Assembly (NCBI GenBank): GCA_040387835.1
Contig: JAZKCZ010000001.1
Span: 387,444-451,443, forward strand
Direction: 5' to 3'
Length of the DNA: 64,000 bases
Source of the DNA: Myxococcota bacterium
Lineage (GTDB): Bacteria > Myxococcota > UBA727 > JABDBI01
In this document: piece after piece, positions 41,232 through 50,742 of the stretch
Layout: each line of letters opens with the position of its first letter
How positions within the stretch are numbered: the first letter of the stretch is position 1
Translations under genes and position numbers: made by a program
The notes under the pieces: model-generated
What the model was told of the DNA's origin: nothing
Database searches by the model: none
The model's input: the letters and a program-made list of their open reading frames with translations, nothing else

Positions 41232-43583
41232 ATGTGTGACCGAAATGGGCGGAGCCTGTCTCTGAAGACTTTTCAGGCGACACTTATCTATTCGGCCGTA
41301 GCGCTTTGTTTTACCATTGGTGTCTTTACTGCTGGCCAATCGCTACTCCCTGAACACTTCATCGAAGATGCGTTAACGCCCGACACGGAAAAAACTCAAG
41401 GTATTCGCTCATTCGACGATCCAACGCCTGTCCTGCTTGAACTAGGCCGCGAACGCTTAGTCGCTGAAGGACTCCACAAAGGAAAACTCTATAAGTGGAA
41501 CCCCTACTCGGGCGGCGGTGCACCATTATGGGCGGAACAGGGAAGCCCTTTCTTCCCTACCAAGTGGATCTACTACGCCGCTCCTTCCAGAACCACGTAT
41601 CATATCAGTTTAATTGCAAGGTTAGTCCTATCAGCCTTGGGCATGCTGTTTTTACTACGTGCTCTTGGTCTAAAGGAGAGATGGTCTCTAGCTGGCGGCA
41701 TGTTTTGGGAGGGCTCAGGCTCTTTATTTGCTCAACTAGCCTTTAATAACACTGGCGCCATCTTCATGATGCCCTGGGCGTTGTGGAGCGCTCATCGCCT
41801 TGTAAATGAACCGAGCTCAAAAACAGCGGCCGTAGCGGCGTTCATCATTGGCATAACAGCACTGGGTGGCCATCCCGTATTAACTACATTGGCGTTTATC
41901 GCTTTTGCTTTATATTGGATTGGCAGCGTTGTTGTTTTACCAAATCGTAAGAGCTATTTACCAATCGTCGGATGGTCAATTTTAGCGGTGATTTTGGGGT
42001 TAATGATTAGCGCGGTTGCTACCCTACCCTTATTAGAGCTAATCCAAAACGGTATTTCATATAAATCTGGCGCTGCGGGGGAAAAAGCCTGGGAATTTAG
42101 ACTATTTGCAGCCAGATATATGCTGCCTTTGGCGCTATTTACACCTAGCATACTTGCAGCGACTAGAGATATGCTGCCAGCTGGATTTTGGCCTACGGCT
42201 CAAGGTGCTTCTATTGGTTTAACGGTGCTTTTCTTGGCTCTGTCGAGCTTTTTAAAAATGGAGCGAAAGCTAGTCCCTCTAGTTTTTGTACTGCTGATAG
42301 GAATCGCGTTAACATTAGTTCCAATCGGAACCTCTTGGATACACAGTATTCCAATTATCAAAACCATTTTACCTTGGTATGGCTATCCGCTGATTACCCT
42401 TCCTTTATGTGCTTTTGCAGCGGTTGCTCTTAACCGACTGGATGAAAACAGGAGACTCTCCTCTCAATATACGGCGCCTGCACTTTTGATTCTCGCTGGG
42501 TTCGTCGTGACCGCTGGCGCTAATTTTGGCGCAAACTGGGTGAAGTTACCTCCTACCGCATTCCTAAGTCTGCTAGCGGTACCAGTGATACTTATACTGC
42601 TCTTACGATGCAAGACATACCCTCGACTAATTAACTCTTTTATAGCACTCGCATTCTTGGAAATTCTGATTCTTAGAGTAACGACCATCTTTCATCCGCA
42701 GTCTGTTGCCCTGACAGAATGTTATAGTGAAAAGTGCTCTGCTCGAGGGTCGATATTATCATCCTCCGACCAATATCGATTTATCGCGCCTAGTTTCACT
42801 TTTCTTATGCCCAATGCAAGCATTTTATTTGAGCAGAGGGACTTCAGAAGTTGCTCGCCACTACCCATAAGTAGATATACAAAATATCTGGATCTGATTG
42901 GCCCCTGGGATCATAATACATTTCAATACCCTGGCGCACTACAAATCCCACTTTTAAGCAAGGCAGCTGTAAGTAAAGTTATCAATGTCACAAGAAAATA
43001 TCCACAAAGCGGAGTTCTGTTAAACGGTTACGAAAATACCCATGACGATGGTTTGGTCCAGCTTTGGAATGATAGTAATGTGGCGCTATTTGAAAACCAG
43101 TTAACATTGCAGCGGATTCGCGTTAGCCAAAATGTGGAGAGGGCATTCGGCCAGAATGATGCGATTAACAAGCTTAACGGCTTAAAAAATGCTGATTTAT
43201 GGGCTCAAACCACTGTTATTGAGCTACCTGAAATTTGGACTGATACTCTCCCAACTCCTACCCCTGGCATATCAAACCAGATTGTAGCATCCGAGGATGT
43301 GAGTCCCGATCTACTGAAGATAAGTGTAAATTTTAAACAAAAGGGTTTCCTGGTGATTTCGGATACTTTCTATCCAGGGTGGAAAACATATCTAGATGGC
43401 AGGGAAACTCAAATTTTTCCAGCAGACTTAATGTTTAGGGCCATTTCCAGTCCTATAGGCAAACATCAAATAGAACTAATCTATGACCCCATATCCTTTA
43501 AAATTGCCGCTTGGGTGACCGTTTTAGGTCTTCTCTTTGCCTTCGCTGCATTATTCCTTCGCAAACGAAATGTTGCCATCTAA
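41232..43583 (+). CDS. YfhO-like multi-pass membrane protein
   Basis: A 783-aa membrane protein with about twelve transmembrane helices and a periplasmic C-terminal region. The N-terminal loop WNPYSGGGAPLWAEQGSPFF and the C-terminal ISDTFYPGWKTYLDGRET, followed by IGKHQIELIYDPISF and a last helix, are characteristic of the YfhO family (GT-C fold). YfhO is linked to glycosylation of teichoic acid-type polymers in Gram-positives. Here it probably transfers a lipid-linked sugar on the outer face of the inner membrane. First gene of the glycan cluster, divergent from kgd. Its end overlaps the next membrane protein by 14 bases. Confidence 0.82.
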   Translation: MCDRNGRSLSLKTFQATLIYSAVALCFTIGVFTAGQSLLPEHFIEDALTPDTEKTQGIRSFDDPTPVLLELGRERLVAEGLHKGKLYKWNPYSGGGAPLWAEQGSPFFPTKWIYYAAPSRTTYHISLIARLVLSALGMLFLLRALGLKERWSLAGGMFWEGSGSLFAQLAFNNTGAIFMMPWALWSAHRLVNEPSSKTAAVAAFIIGITALGGHPVLTTLAFIAFALYWIGSVVVLPNRKSYLPIVGWSILAVILGLMISAVATLPLLELIQNGISYKSGAAGEKAWEFRLFAARYMLPLALFTPSILAATRDMLPAGFWPTAQGASIGLTVLFLALSSFLKMERKLVPLVFVLLIGIALTLVPIGTSWIHSIPIIKTILPWYGYPLITLPLCAFAAVALNRLDENRRLSSQYTAPALLILAGFVVTAGANFGANWVKLPPTAFLSLLAVPVILILLLRCKTYPRLINSFIALAFLEILILRVTTIFHPQSVALTECYSEKCSARGSILSSSDQYRFIAPSFTFLMPNASILFEQRDFRSCSPLPISRYTKYLDLIGPWDHNTFQYPGALQIPLLSKAAVSKVINVTRKYPQSGVLLNGYENTHDDGLVQLWNDSNVALFENQLTLQRIRVSQNVERAFGQNDAINKLNGLKNADLWAQTTVIELPEIWTDTLPTPTPGISNQIVASEDVSPDLLKISVNFKQKGFLVISDTFYPGWKTYLDGRETQIFPADLMFRAISSPIGKHQIELIYDPISFKIAAWVTVLGLLFAFAALFLRKRNVAI

Positions 43584-45012
43584 TAAACACTCTCAGGAAC
43601 GGCTAGAAAATTTTGGCAGATTCTGCCTGTGGCTCGTGAATGGTTACCTATTAGGCACGGTTGTAAAACTATATTGGAACGCCTTATTTTATGCTCCAGT
43701 CAACAATGATGCTGGAACATTTCTATCGCTTGTCGAAAAAATACGTGAGGGGCACATCCTATTCAAAGATTATAGAAACGGATATGCACCTTTAGCGTTC
43801 CACATTCTCGCATGGATAAGAGAGGTCACTCCGAAAGCTTGGCCTGATTACAACGTATATTTAGGAACAGTCCTACTCTTTCTGCTTGCACAAGGCCTCC
43901 TAGTCTACCTAACTCTACGCCATTTCCGAATCAGCCATATACTTTGTATATTTGCCGGTTTATGGACGACATTAGCTTTAGGTAGGTACGAAGGCTTCTT
44001 CATATTTCTAGAACCGTTCGTCGCATTCTTTACTCTGCTCGGAACCTGGCTAATGTTGCAAAGCCAGCGAAGAGTTCTGTTTATTGTTCTAGCGGGTGTT
44101 TCGTTTAGCCTAAGCGCCCTATCCAAGCAGTACGGCATTTTAGCGCTCCCGGCAGTCGGCTTTTATCTTCTGTATTTTTCTAACAGTCCCAAGGAGCGGC
44201 TAACGAAAGCAGCTTTGTTTACTGTCGGCTTTGTTTTGCCCCTGACAGCCTTTCTAATATACTACTGCGTCGTACAAGGAGTTTCGGTCGCAAATCTCTT
44301 TCAGCAACTCGCAATGAATGGATACGCAAATAACCCAAACATTTCTATTAACCACCGCTCTATGGTCTTAAAATTTAGCCGCCAAATTGGCTTACTACTA
44401 TCTATCGCACCTTTCTTTTTTTTGGTTTTGTTCTCATGGACCAAAACCAACGTACTATTTTTGTTATTCAGTCTATCTTTAGGCCTGTCCACTTTAGTCC
44501 GGCCATTTCAACATTACTTCGGTTTAATAATATCATTTATCATCATATTTCAAATAATCGTTTTTGCTGGCTTAGTGGGCCGCCATCGAATTGCTAGAGC
44601 ATGTCTTGTTTTATACATCGGTTGGGTCAGCTTTCAAACAATAGCCCTTAGCCAGTTTTCATTTGCAGAGCAAAGCAGACTAGCTCAATATGAATTAGCT
44701 CATAAAATTAATAGCAAATGGCCCGCGGACACGGAGTCCTTGGTTTATGCCGCCCCTGAATATATGTATTTGGCGAGGTTAAAACAACCTGACGACTCTT
44801 TCGCATTTCTTGCCAACTTTTCGGGAGCCGAACAGATTGCGCTCATAGGTAAGAGTCACCATATCCTGGTAGACACCCAAAATTTTGAATATTTCTTCAG
44901 GGAAAAAGATAAGGTTGAACGACTAGGTAAACCTTTCTACACTGTTTTGACCGAAAACGGATTCAAACAAATCGATTTTTTCTACAATCGTTTCCAACTA
45001 TGGCAAAGATAG
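43570..45012 (+). CDS. GT-C fold glycosyltransferase-like membrane protein
   Basis: A 480-aa protein with about eleven transmembrane helices. The first periplasmic loop contains APVNNDAGTFLSLVEKIREG, giving an acidic residue early in the loop, and then LFKDYRNGYAPLAFHILAWI. This is the pattern of GT39/ArnT-like lipid-sugar-dependent transferases. The C-terminal soluble part is about 100 residues. ATG at 43570 is taken over an upstream TTG at 43537. It overlaps the YfhO-like gene by 14 bases and the aminotransferase by 13, so it is tightly linked to sugar synthesis. Likely function: periplasmic transfer of a polyprenyl-phosphate-linked sugar. Confidence 0.8.
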   Translation: MLPSNKHSQERLENFGRFCLWLVNGYLLGTVVKLYWNALFYAPVNNDAGTFLSLVEKIREGHILFKDYRNGYAPLAFHILAWIREVTPKAWPDYNVYLGTVLLFLLAQGLLVYLTLRHFRISHILCIFAGLWTTLALGRYEGFFIFLEPFVAFFTLLGTWLMLQSQRRVLFIVLAGVSFSLSALSKQYGILALPAVGFYLLYFSNSPKERLTKAALFTVGFVLPLTAFLIYYCVVQGVSVANLFQQLAMNGYANNPNISINHRSMVLKFSRQIGLLLSIAPFFFLVLFSWTKTNVLFLLFSLSLGLSTLVRPFQHYFGLIISFIIIFQIIVFAGLVGRHRIARACLVLYIGWVSFQTIALSQFSFAEQSRLAQYELAHKINSKWPADTESLVYAAPEYMYLARLKQPDDSFAFLANFSGAEQIALIGKSHHILVDTQNFEYFFREKDKVERLGKPFYTVLTENGFKQIDFFYNRFQLWQR

Positions 45013-46103
45013 AGTTCAATAAGCCCTATATAGCCCCAATGACGGCTGATTATATTGGGCAAGCTCTGCGCTCAGGGTCAATCGTTGGTAATGGGCCATT
45101 TACCAAGAAATGCCACTCATTTTTCCAAGAACGTTACGGATTTTCAAAAGTACTATTAACGAGCTCATGTACGGACGCATTAGAAATGTCTGCTCTCTTA
45201 TGTGATATTCGGCCGGGCGATGAAGTCATCATGCCTACCTATACATTTGTATCGACGGCCAATGCGTTTGCGTTAAGAGGGGCAGTAATTCGCTTTGCCG
45301 ATTCCGAGCGGGAAACGCCATCAATATCCGCAGACGAAATCGAAGCGTTAATTACTCCCAAGACTAAAGCGGTAGTTGTCGTGCATTACGGCGGTGTAGC
45401 TTGCGATTTAGATCGAATTTGCGATATTGTTCGCCAACACAAGCTTTTTCTAATTGAAGATGCAGCACACGCCATTGACTCATATTGGAATGGAAAACCC
45501 TTAGGCTCATTTGGAGATTTAGCAACCTTCTCTTTTCATGAAACCAAAAATATTGGTTGCGGTGAGGGAGGCATGCTGGTGATTAATAACGCAAAAATGC
45601 ATGAAACGGCGGAAATCGTCTGGGAGAAAGGCACTAATCGTTCTCAATTCTATCGAGGACAGGTGAATAAATACAACTGGCAAACTCTCGGCTCCTCATT
45701 TCTTCCCTCAGATCTCACAGCGGCCTGCCTTTATGCTCAGTTGCAAGAATTAGATTCCATTCAAACTCAGCGTAAGGAAATATGGCATCGGTACCAGAAT
45801 GCCCTCGCTAGCTTTCCTGTCAGATACGGAGCCTCAGCAAATGGGCATTTATATTACATAGAAAGCAGCCGCGAAAACGTGCTCGAAGATTTTGCGGCGG
45901 CTGGAATTCAAGCTTTATCCCACTATATCACCCTACATGACAGTCCTTTTTATGCTGACAAGCATGATGGCAGGGAATTGCCTAACGCGACACGCTATCA
46001 AAAGACGTTAATACGACTTCCAATTTACGTTGGTTTAACCACCGCGGAACAAAATGAGATAACAGAACATGTATTCTTACTGCAAAAAAATCCCTCTACC
46101 TAA
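45000..46103 (+). CDS. DegT/DnrJ/EryC1-type sugar aminotransferase (WecE-like)
   Basis: A 367-aa PLP-dependent aminotransferase very close in pattern to WecE/RffA, which makes dTDP-4-amino-4,6-dideoxygalactose from dTDP-4-keto-6-deoxyglucose. Conserved stretches are VLLTSSCTDALEMSALLCDI, GDEVIMPTYTFVSTANAFAL, FLIEDAAHAIDSYWNGKPLG, the PLP-lysine motif FSFHETKNIGCGEGG and KGTNRSQFYRGQVNKYNW. RmlA and RmlB, which supply the keto sugar, are encoded further along this cluster. It overlaps the previous gene by 13 bases and the following cupin by 35. Confidence 0.9.
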   Translation: MAKIEFNKPYIAPMTADYIGQALRSGSIVGNGPFTKKCHSFFQERYGFSKVLLTSSCTDALEMSALLCDIRPGDEVIMPTYTFVSTANAFALRGAVIRFADSERETPSISADEIEALITPKTKAVVVVHYGGVACDLDRICDIVRQHKLFLIEDAAHAIDSYWNGKPLGSFGDLATFSFHETKNIGCGEGGMLVINNAKMHETAEIVWEKGTNRSQFYRGQVNKYNWQTLGSSFLPSDLTAACLYAQLQELDSIQTQRKEIWHRYQNALASFPVRYGASANGHLYYIESSRENVLEDFAAAGIQALSHYITLHDSPFYADKHDGRELPNATRYQKTLIRLPIYVGLTTAEQNEITEHVFLLQKNPST

Positions 46104-46653
46104 TCTCCAAGCAACAGGTCAAAATTCCTTGCTTGAGTTTAAAACCCCCGCTGAACAAGCTAAGGTTTACCTGTCTGATTCGGGTATAATTAAAGAAGTT
46201 ATTTATACCAACCTGGTGACAGGCGAAAAAAAGGCAATTTCTGCCTCTGACGCTACGGAAATAACCGTCGGCTCAGGCAATTGTCAGCGACAGGTTCTGC
46301 ACTTTCTATTGCCTTCGTCTCTGCCAAGCATGCAACTTCGCCTAGGATTAACCACGCATACAGGTATAGGAACGTGGTCCAGTCTTCCCCATGGGTTTGA
46401 GCATAATCTAGAGCCTGATTTCGAGGAAGTTTTCTTTTACGTACTTTCTGGCGCAACAGAAAAGGCTATTCAAGTAGGCAAAGGTGTTTGGGCAGATGGC
46501 ACCTCTGTAGACGCAATATGGCCCGTTGAAAATCAAACATTCAGTACCATTCCAATGGGGTATCACCCCGTAGTCGGCGAACCAGGAGTAAAGGTATCTT
46601 ACGTTTGGGCCTATCTCGCAAAAAAGAAAGAATGGGAAAAAGTTACCGTATGA
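46069..46653 (+). CDS. IolB/KduI-like cupin, probable sugar isomerase
   Basis: A 194-aa double-strand beta-helix (cupin) protein. THTGIGTWSSLPHGFEHNLE followed by PDFEEVFFYVLSG, and STIPMGYHPVVGEPGVKVSY near the C-terminus, match 5-deoxy-glucuronate isomerase (IolB) and KduI, including the metal-binding His and Glu positions. It is shorter than IolB (about 270 aa) and lies in an amino-sugar context, not with inositol genes. A role in isomerising or epimerising an activated sugar is therefore more likely than inositol breakdown. Start ATG 46069 lies 35 bases inside the aminotransferase gene; the stop overlaps the SDR start (ATGA). Confidence 0.75.
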   Translation: MYSYCKKIPLPNLQATGQNSLLEFKTPAEQAKVYLSDSGIIKEVIYTNLVTGEKKAISASDATEITVGSGNCQRQVLHFLLPSSLPSMQLRLGLTTHTGIGTWSSLPHGFEHNLEPDFEEVFFYVLSGATEKAIQVGKGVWADGTSVDAIWPVENQTFSTIPMGYHPVVGEPGVKVSYVWAYLAKKKEWEKVTV

Positions 46654-47321
46654 CAAAAACCGCGGTCGTTGTTGGGGCTACGGGAAATATTGGGAAAGCT
46701 GTATGCCAAATATTGCGAGAAGCAGGATACGCAATTGATCCCACCTGGTTGGGAGCAGAGCGGCCAGATGCAACGCAAAAAGAGTCCTATCTTAACTTGC
46801 CTCCTAAGATAGATTTTGCTCTTTATCTTGCGGGAATTAATCATATCTCTAAAGCGGAAATACTATCGGACGAAGACTGGGATAAAGTGCATGATGTTAA
46901 CCTCAAAGGCGCTTTCCTGTTTGCCAAAGCGGCCTTTCCCAGCCTGAAACAGGCTCCATCGTCCAGCTTTGTCACCATTTCCTCTATTATGGTTACCCAC
47001 CCCTACCCCAATCGTCTAGCATACGCCACGGCGAAAGCTGGCTTAGAAGCTATGACCAGAGTTTTAGCGGTCGAATGGGGATCCTATAATATTAGCACCC
47101 ATTGCCTACGACTTGGGCATATGAATAGCCTGATGAAGAGCACCAGCGCCAATCCTGCCTTACTTGCTGCAGCCCGTCAGCTTACTCCCACCAAACAGTT
47201 AATTGAGCCCTCTTCAGTTGCAAAGTATATTCTTTGGCTGGCCGAAGGTGGTTGCAAGTCCATTTCAGGGAGCGTTCTAGACTTCGACCCCGCATATACG
47301 ATCAATCGGTGGCCACTATGA
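46650..47321 (+). CDS. Short-chain dehydrogenase/reductase
   Basis: A 223-aa classical SDR. The cofactor motif is GATGNIGKAV at residues 9-18 (GxxGxIG), LAGIN follows, the catalytic Ser lies in SFVTISSIM, and the YxxxK motif is YATAK in NRLAYATAKAGLEAMTRVLA. It is of the FabG/sugar-reductase size. It is coupled by ATGA overlaps to both the cupin before it and the ATP-grasp gene after it, so it probably reduces or oxidises an intermediate of the same sugar pathway. Confidence 0.88.
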   Translation: MTKTAVVVGATGNIGKAVCQILREAGYAIDPTWLGAERPDATQKESYLNLPPKIDFALYLAGINHISKAEILSDEDWDKVHDVNLKGAFLFAKAAFPSLKQAPSSSFVTISSIMVTHPYPNRLAYATAKAGLEAMTRVLAVEWGSYNISTHCLRLGHMNSLMKSTSANPALLAAARQLTPTKQLIEPSSVAKYILWLAEGGCKSISGSVLDFDPAYTINRWPL

Positions 47322-48508
47322 GCTCGAAACCAAAAGCAATTTGGGTTTTTGCCGGAGGGCCTATGCAAAAGCCCCTGGCTGAAAAAGTTAAGCAACGTGG
47401 CTATCAGCTGATTTTAACAGACCCATCCGAATTCCCATTTTGTGGGTCGGTTGCCGACAAGATAGTCAAACTTGATACCCATGATTTAAAGGGTAACTTA
47501 GATGCTTCCGAATCGATAGCCGAAGCATATGATGTTCGAGCTGTCATAACGGCTAGCTCCGACGCATGCGAAGGTCCTGCGTTATTAGCGCAAAAATTAG
47601 GCCTTTCAGGTGTCGATCCGGCAATTGCCCACATTTGCAGACAAAAGCACCTTACTCGTGCAGTTTTAAAGCAAGCCGGAATCCCTCAACCTGATATTCG
47701 ATTAGCTCAAACGTTTGAAGAGGCGAAACAAATTGTCCAAGAGATAAAGCTTCCAGTTTGTTTTAAGGCTACTGACAGTTCCGCGAGCAGAGGTTTCTCA
47801 GCACTGCGCGTTGCAACAGATGTTAGTGAAAAAGCTTTTAACGACGCAAAATCCAATGGGAGCACGGGATCGATCATTATAGAAACCCTACTAGAGCCAA
47901 TTGAGACCGAAATTGCTGAACAGTCCCTGGAAACCCTTTGGTATAATGGAAAGATGTATTGGCTTAATTGGGTCGATAGAATCTTCAGAAAAGATATATT
48001 TTCATACGATGATCTTGCCATCTATCAATCAGCTGACCTATCTTGGGGAATTGAAGTCGGACATTTGAACCCTGCCTTACACCCAAACCAAACCTTAGAT
48101 GCCGTACGCGAAATGGTCTATTCTGCCGGGGTCGCCCTCGGTCTTCACCTGCAGAAAGGTGGGCACATTATGAAATGCGACACCATGTTAACGAAACAAG
48201 GGCCGGTTATCCTAGAAGTAACTTTGCGTTTATCTGGCGGTTGGGATTCGGGCGGTAGCTCCCTACTAAGAGGCGCCGATTTCATTGGCGGAGCAATCGA
48301 AATGGCGCTGGGTAGAGAGTTAACTCTAGATTTATACTATAAGTATTTCACTTTTAAATACCCAGCACTCCATGCAGCGGTATTAACAAAGATTCCGTCC
48401 GATTCTAAAGACTGTATGGGCCGAATGTTTTCGATTGGCGCAGGCAACTCAAGACAGCATGCGATCGCAAATGCCAAAGAAAGACTTGAGGCTGGATTCT
48501 TCGTCTAA
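47318..48508 (+). CDS. ATP-grasp ligase
   Basis: A 396-aa ATP-grasp enzyme. The N-terminal pre-grasp domain begins IWVFAGGPMQKPLAEKVKQR. The ATP-binding region contains LPVCFKATDSSASRGFSALR, the familiar Lys/Gly-rich loop, and the C-terminal HIMKCDTMLTKQGPVILEVT with LRLSGGWDSGG gives the metal-binding Glu and the Arg. Such ligases join a carboxylate to an amine via an acyl phosphate (D-Ala-D-Ala, PurK, carboxylate-amine types). In this setting the amine could be the 4-amino sugar made by the aminotransferase. That is inference; the substrate is unknown. Confidence 0.85.
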   Translation: MSSKPKAIWVFAGGPMQKPLAEKVKQRGYQLILTDPSEFPFCGSVADKIVKLDTHDLKGNLDASESIAEAYDVRAVITASSDACEGPALLAQKLGLSGVDPAIAHICRQKHLTRAVLKQAGIPQPDIRLAQTFEEAKQIVQEIKLPVCFKATDSSASRGFSALRVATDVSEKAFNDAKSNGSTGSIIIETLLEPIETEIAEQSLETLWYNGKMYWLNWVDRIFRKDIFSYDDLAIYQSADLSWGIEVGHLNPALHPNQTLDAVREMVYSAGVALGLHLQKGGHIMKCDTMLTKQGPVILEVTLRLSGGWDSGGSSLLRGADFIGGAIEMALGRELTLDLYYKYFTFKYPALHAAVLTKIPSDSKDCMGRMFSIGAGNSRQHAIANAKERLEAGFFV

Positions 48509-48531
48509 TTACTCCATTTAGCAGGTGGAAT

Positions 48532-48675
48532 ATGACCATAACAGCATATCGGAAATTAAGTCACGCAAGCAAATTGCGAGAGGAATCGTTGGAAAAGAAC
48601 TTGAAGCGCGTCTTTTTTGCGACAAAAATTCGCTCAACCAAGCGGATGGGAAATTGTTCTTCAAAAGGTGAATGA
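48532..48675 (+). CDS. Possible 47-aa small basic protein
   Basis: ATG at 48532 is preceded by AGGTGGA, and the frame (MTITAYRKLSHASKLREESL, ending MGNCSSKGE) stops at 48675, overlapping the GT2 start as ATGA. The overlap style equals that of the other gene junctions in this cluster, which favours translation. It is basic, has no membrane segment, and might instead be just a leader that couples translation into the glycosyltransferase. Confidence 0.4.
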   Translation: MTITAYRKLSHASKLREESLEKNLKRVFFATKIRSTKRMGNCSSKGE

Positions 48676-49610
48676 GAGTAATGAAGTTATCCATTGTTTC
48701 AACGCTTTACAAATCGGAGTCCTATGTAGCTGAGTTTTGTGAGCGATGTGAACTAGCTGCCCAATCTCTTGTCGGCGATAGCTATGAGATAATTCTAGTC
48801 AACGACGGTTCTCCGGATCGAAGTTTAAGTTTAGCCCTAAAGGCACAGAAAACACTATCTAATTTAGTCGTATTAGATCTATCTAGAAACTTTGGGCATC
48901 ATAAAGCTATCATGGCAGGTCTGCATGAAAGCAGTGGTGACAAAATTTTTATGATCGACTGTGATTTGGAGGTCGCACCAGAGTCATTAATCGATTTTTG
49001 GAATTCGTTTGAGCATGATGCTTCTGCAGACGTTATTGTCGCAACCGTCGAGTCAAAAGGGAACTCATTTTTTAAAGGTTTGCTGAGCAACGCTTTTTAC
49101 TTCATCTACAACAAGCTGGTCGATTTAAAATTAGACAATAAAGAACTGGCAACAAGATTGATGAATCGAAGCTACCTTGACGCGCTACTCCAATATCCCG
49201 AGTATGAATTGTATTTAGGAGGACTACTGCATGATGTTGGTTTCAAACAAGTGAACATTTTGGTGTCCCGGACCTCCAACAAAGTTTCATCCTATTCACT
49301 AAAGAAGCGAGTAGACCTAGCACTGACTGCGTTGTTTTCTTTCAGCTCAAAGCCCTCACTCTATATTTTCTACTCAGGCATATTTTTCTCTGCCATATCC
49401 GTTGGTTATTCTGCATTTATTATATCTCAAAAGTTAATCAGCGGACGACCTTTACTGGGATGGACTTCTCTGATGGCTGCAATATGCGTCATTGGCGGTA
49501 TCACCATCTCTTCGATCGGTATTATAGGGATTTACACTTCAAAAATATTTTTTGAGGTGAAGAATAGGCCATTATATCATATCAAAAAAATCTATCGCCA
49601 TGGAAACTAG
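48672..49610 (+). CDS. GT2 polyprenyl-phosphate glycosyltransferase (ArnC/GtrB/DPM-like)
   Basis: A 312-aa family 2 glycosyltransferase. The GT-A domain shows LSIVSTLYKSESYVAEFCER, EIILVNDGSPDRSLSLAL, LDLSRNFGHHKAIMAGLHES and the DxD-type MIDCDLEVAPESL. Two transmembrane helices follow (LYIFYSGIFFSAISVGYSAF; AAICVIGGITISSIGIIGIY), as in ArnC, GtrB and dolichol-phosphate mannose synthase. It probably moves a sugar from a nucleotide onto undecaprenyl phosphate at the cytoplasmic face. An internal ATG at 48681 is an equally good start. It overlaps the GH57-like gene by 11 bases. Confidence 0.9.
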   Translation: MRVMKLSIVSTLYKSESYVAEFCERCELAAQSLVGDSYEIILVNDGSPDRSLSLALKAQKTLSNLVVLDLSRNFGHHKAIMAGLHESSGDKIFMIDCDLEVAPESLIDFWNSFEHDASADVIVATVESKGNSFFKGLLSNAFYFIYNKLVDLKLDNKELATRLMNRSYLDALLQYPEYELYLGGLLHDVGFKQVNILVSRTSNKVSSYSLKKRVDLALTALFSFSSKPSLYIFYSGIFFSAISVGYSAFIISQKLISGRPLLGWTSLMAAICVIGGITISSIGIIGIYTSKIFFEVKNRPLYHIKKIYRHGN

Positions 49611-50742
49611 CGCAACTCAAGCTTGGGCCATTTTCTATTTAAATTTAATGTTCTCTTCCATTGAGGAAGAGCGGCGGCTTGAAGTAATCCAGAAATGCTA
49701 TTGGCCGCTATTAAGGGTAATAGAAGAAACAGGATTTCCTTCCGGCATTTCCATGGCAGGATATACGCTGTCAGAAATTGGACGACTAGATCCGGCCTGG
49801 ATAGCTGCACTTAAGAATTTGATGGAGCGGGGCTTGGTGGAATTTATTGCAGCCGGTCAATTTCAAATCATAGGTCCTTTGGTCCCTAACGCAGTCAATC
49901 GAGCCAATTATCGTTTGGGCAACACGACGTATAGAAATATCTTAAATCAAGTACCGAAGTTAGTCCTTGTGAATGAGCAATGCTTTAGTAATTCAATGAT
50001 AGATCACTATATTGATGCAGGTTATCAAGGCTTTATTATGGACTGGGATAATATCCAGCTTGCCAATCCAGGACTTAACCCTTTGTGGCGTCATGCGCCC
50101 CAGATCGCAGTGAGTGCCAGCGGTCGTCTATTGCCAGTCCTTTGGGATCAATCGATCGCTTTTCAGAAATTCCAACGTTTTGTACATGGTTTAGACTCTC
50201 AAGACTTATACGACGAATGGCTCAATCGTTATCTTCAAGCAAAGCCAGCCGCAATAAGCATTTACTGCAATGATGTTGAGATTTTTGATTTTCGCCCGGG
50301 TCGTTTCGTCAATGAGCCCATACACACAGGGCCATCTGAATGGATAGCTATTGGAAAACTGCTATCGAGCTATCTTCATAACTCGCAGCTTAAATGTGTT
50401 TTACCTCACAAATTACTGACGAACTGTAATGCGAAGCCAGAAACAGCACTAAAATTGACGACGGCAGCAATGCCGATACCAACAAAAAAGCAGGAACACT
50501 ATAACGTTTTAAGATGGGCAGTCTCGGGACGAGATAATATACATATAAATAGCAGGTGCTTAGCCTTGGCTCGAGCGTTGGACGACTCCAAATTAACCGA
50601 GGAGCCACACTGGGAGGAACTTTGTTATCTTTATGCCAGCGATTTTCGAACCCATATTACGGAGCGTCGTTGGCAATCTTATCTTCAACGGCTAGCCAGT
50701 TTTGAAAGTAGGTGGATTAAACCCAATGCCTACAACCAATAA
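49600..50742 (+). CDS. GH57-like glycoside hydrolase, catalytic part
   Basis: A 380-aa protein resembling the N-terminal beta/alpha barrel of family GH57 (4-alpha-glucanotransferase/alpha-amylase type). It has FPSGISMAGYTLSEIGRLDP, LMERGLVEFIAAGQFQIIGP, a candidate catalytic Glu in LVLVNEQCFSNSMIDHYIDA and GYQGFIMDWDN. The last 70 residues resemble the helical region following the barrel in Thermococcus-type enzymes. Normal enzymes of this class (about 650 aa) continue into a beta-sandwich; here that part is the next, overlapping gene in another frame. There is no signal peptide, so it acts in the cytoplasm. Confidence 0.72.
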   Translation: METSATQAWAIFYLNLMFSSIEEERRLEVIQKCYWPLLRVIEETGFPSGISMAGYTLSEIGRLDPAWIAALKNLMERGLVEFIAAGQFQIIGPLVPNAVNRANYRLGNTTYRNILNQVPKLVLVNEQCFSNSMIDHYIDAGYQGFIMDWDNIQLANPGLNPLWRHAPQIAVSASGRLLPVLWDQSIAFQKFQRFVHGLDSQDLYDEWLNRYLQAKPAAISIYCNDVEIFDFRPGRFVNEPIHTGPSEWIAIGKLLSSYLHNSQLKCVLPHKLLTNCNAKPETALKLTTAAMPIPTKKQEHYNVLRWAVSGRDNIHINSRCLALARALDDSKLTEEPHWEELCYLYASDFRTHITERRWQSYLQRLASFESRWIKPNAYNQ

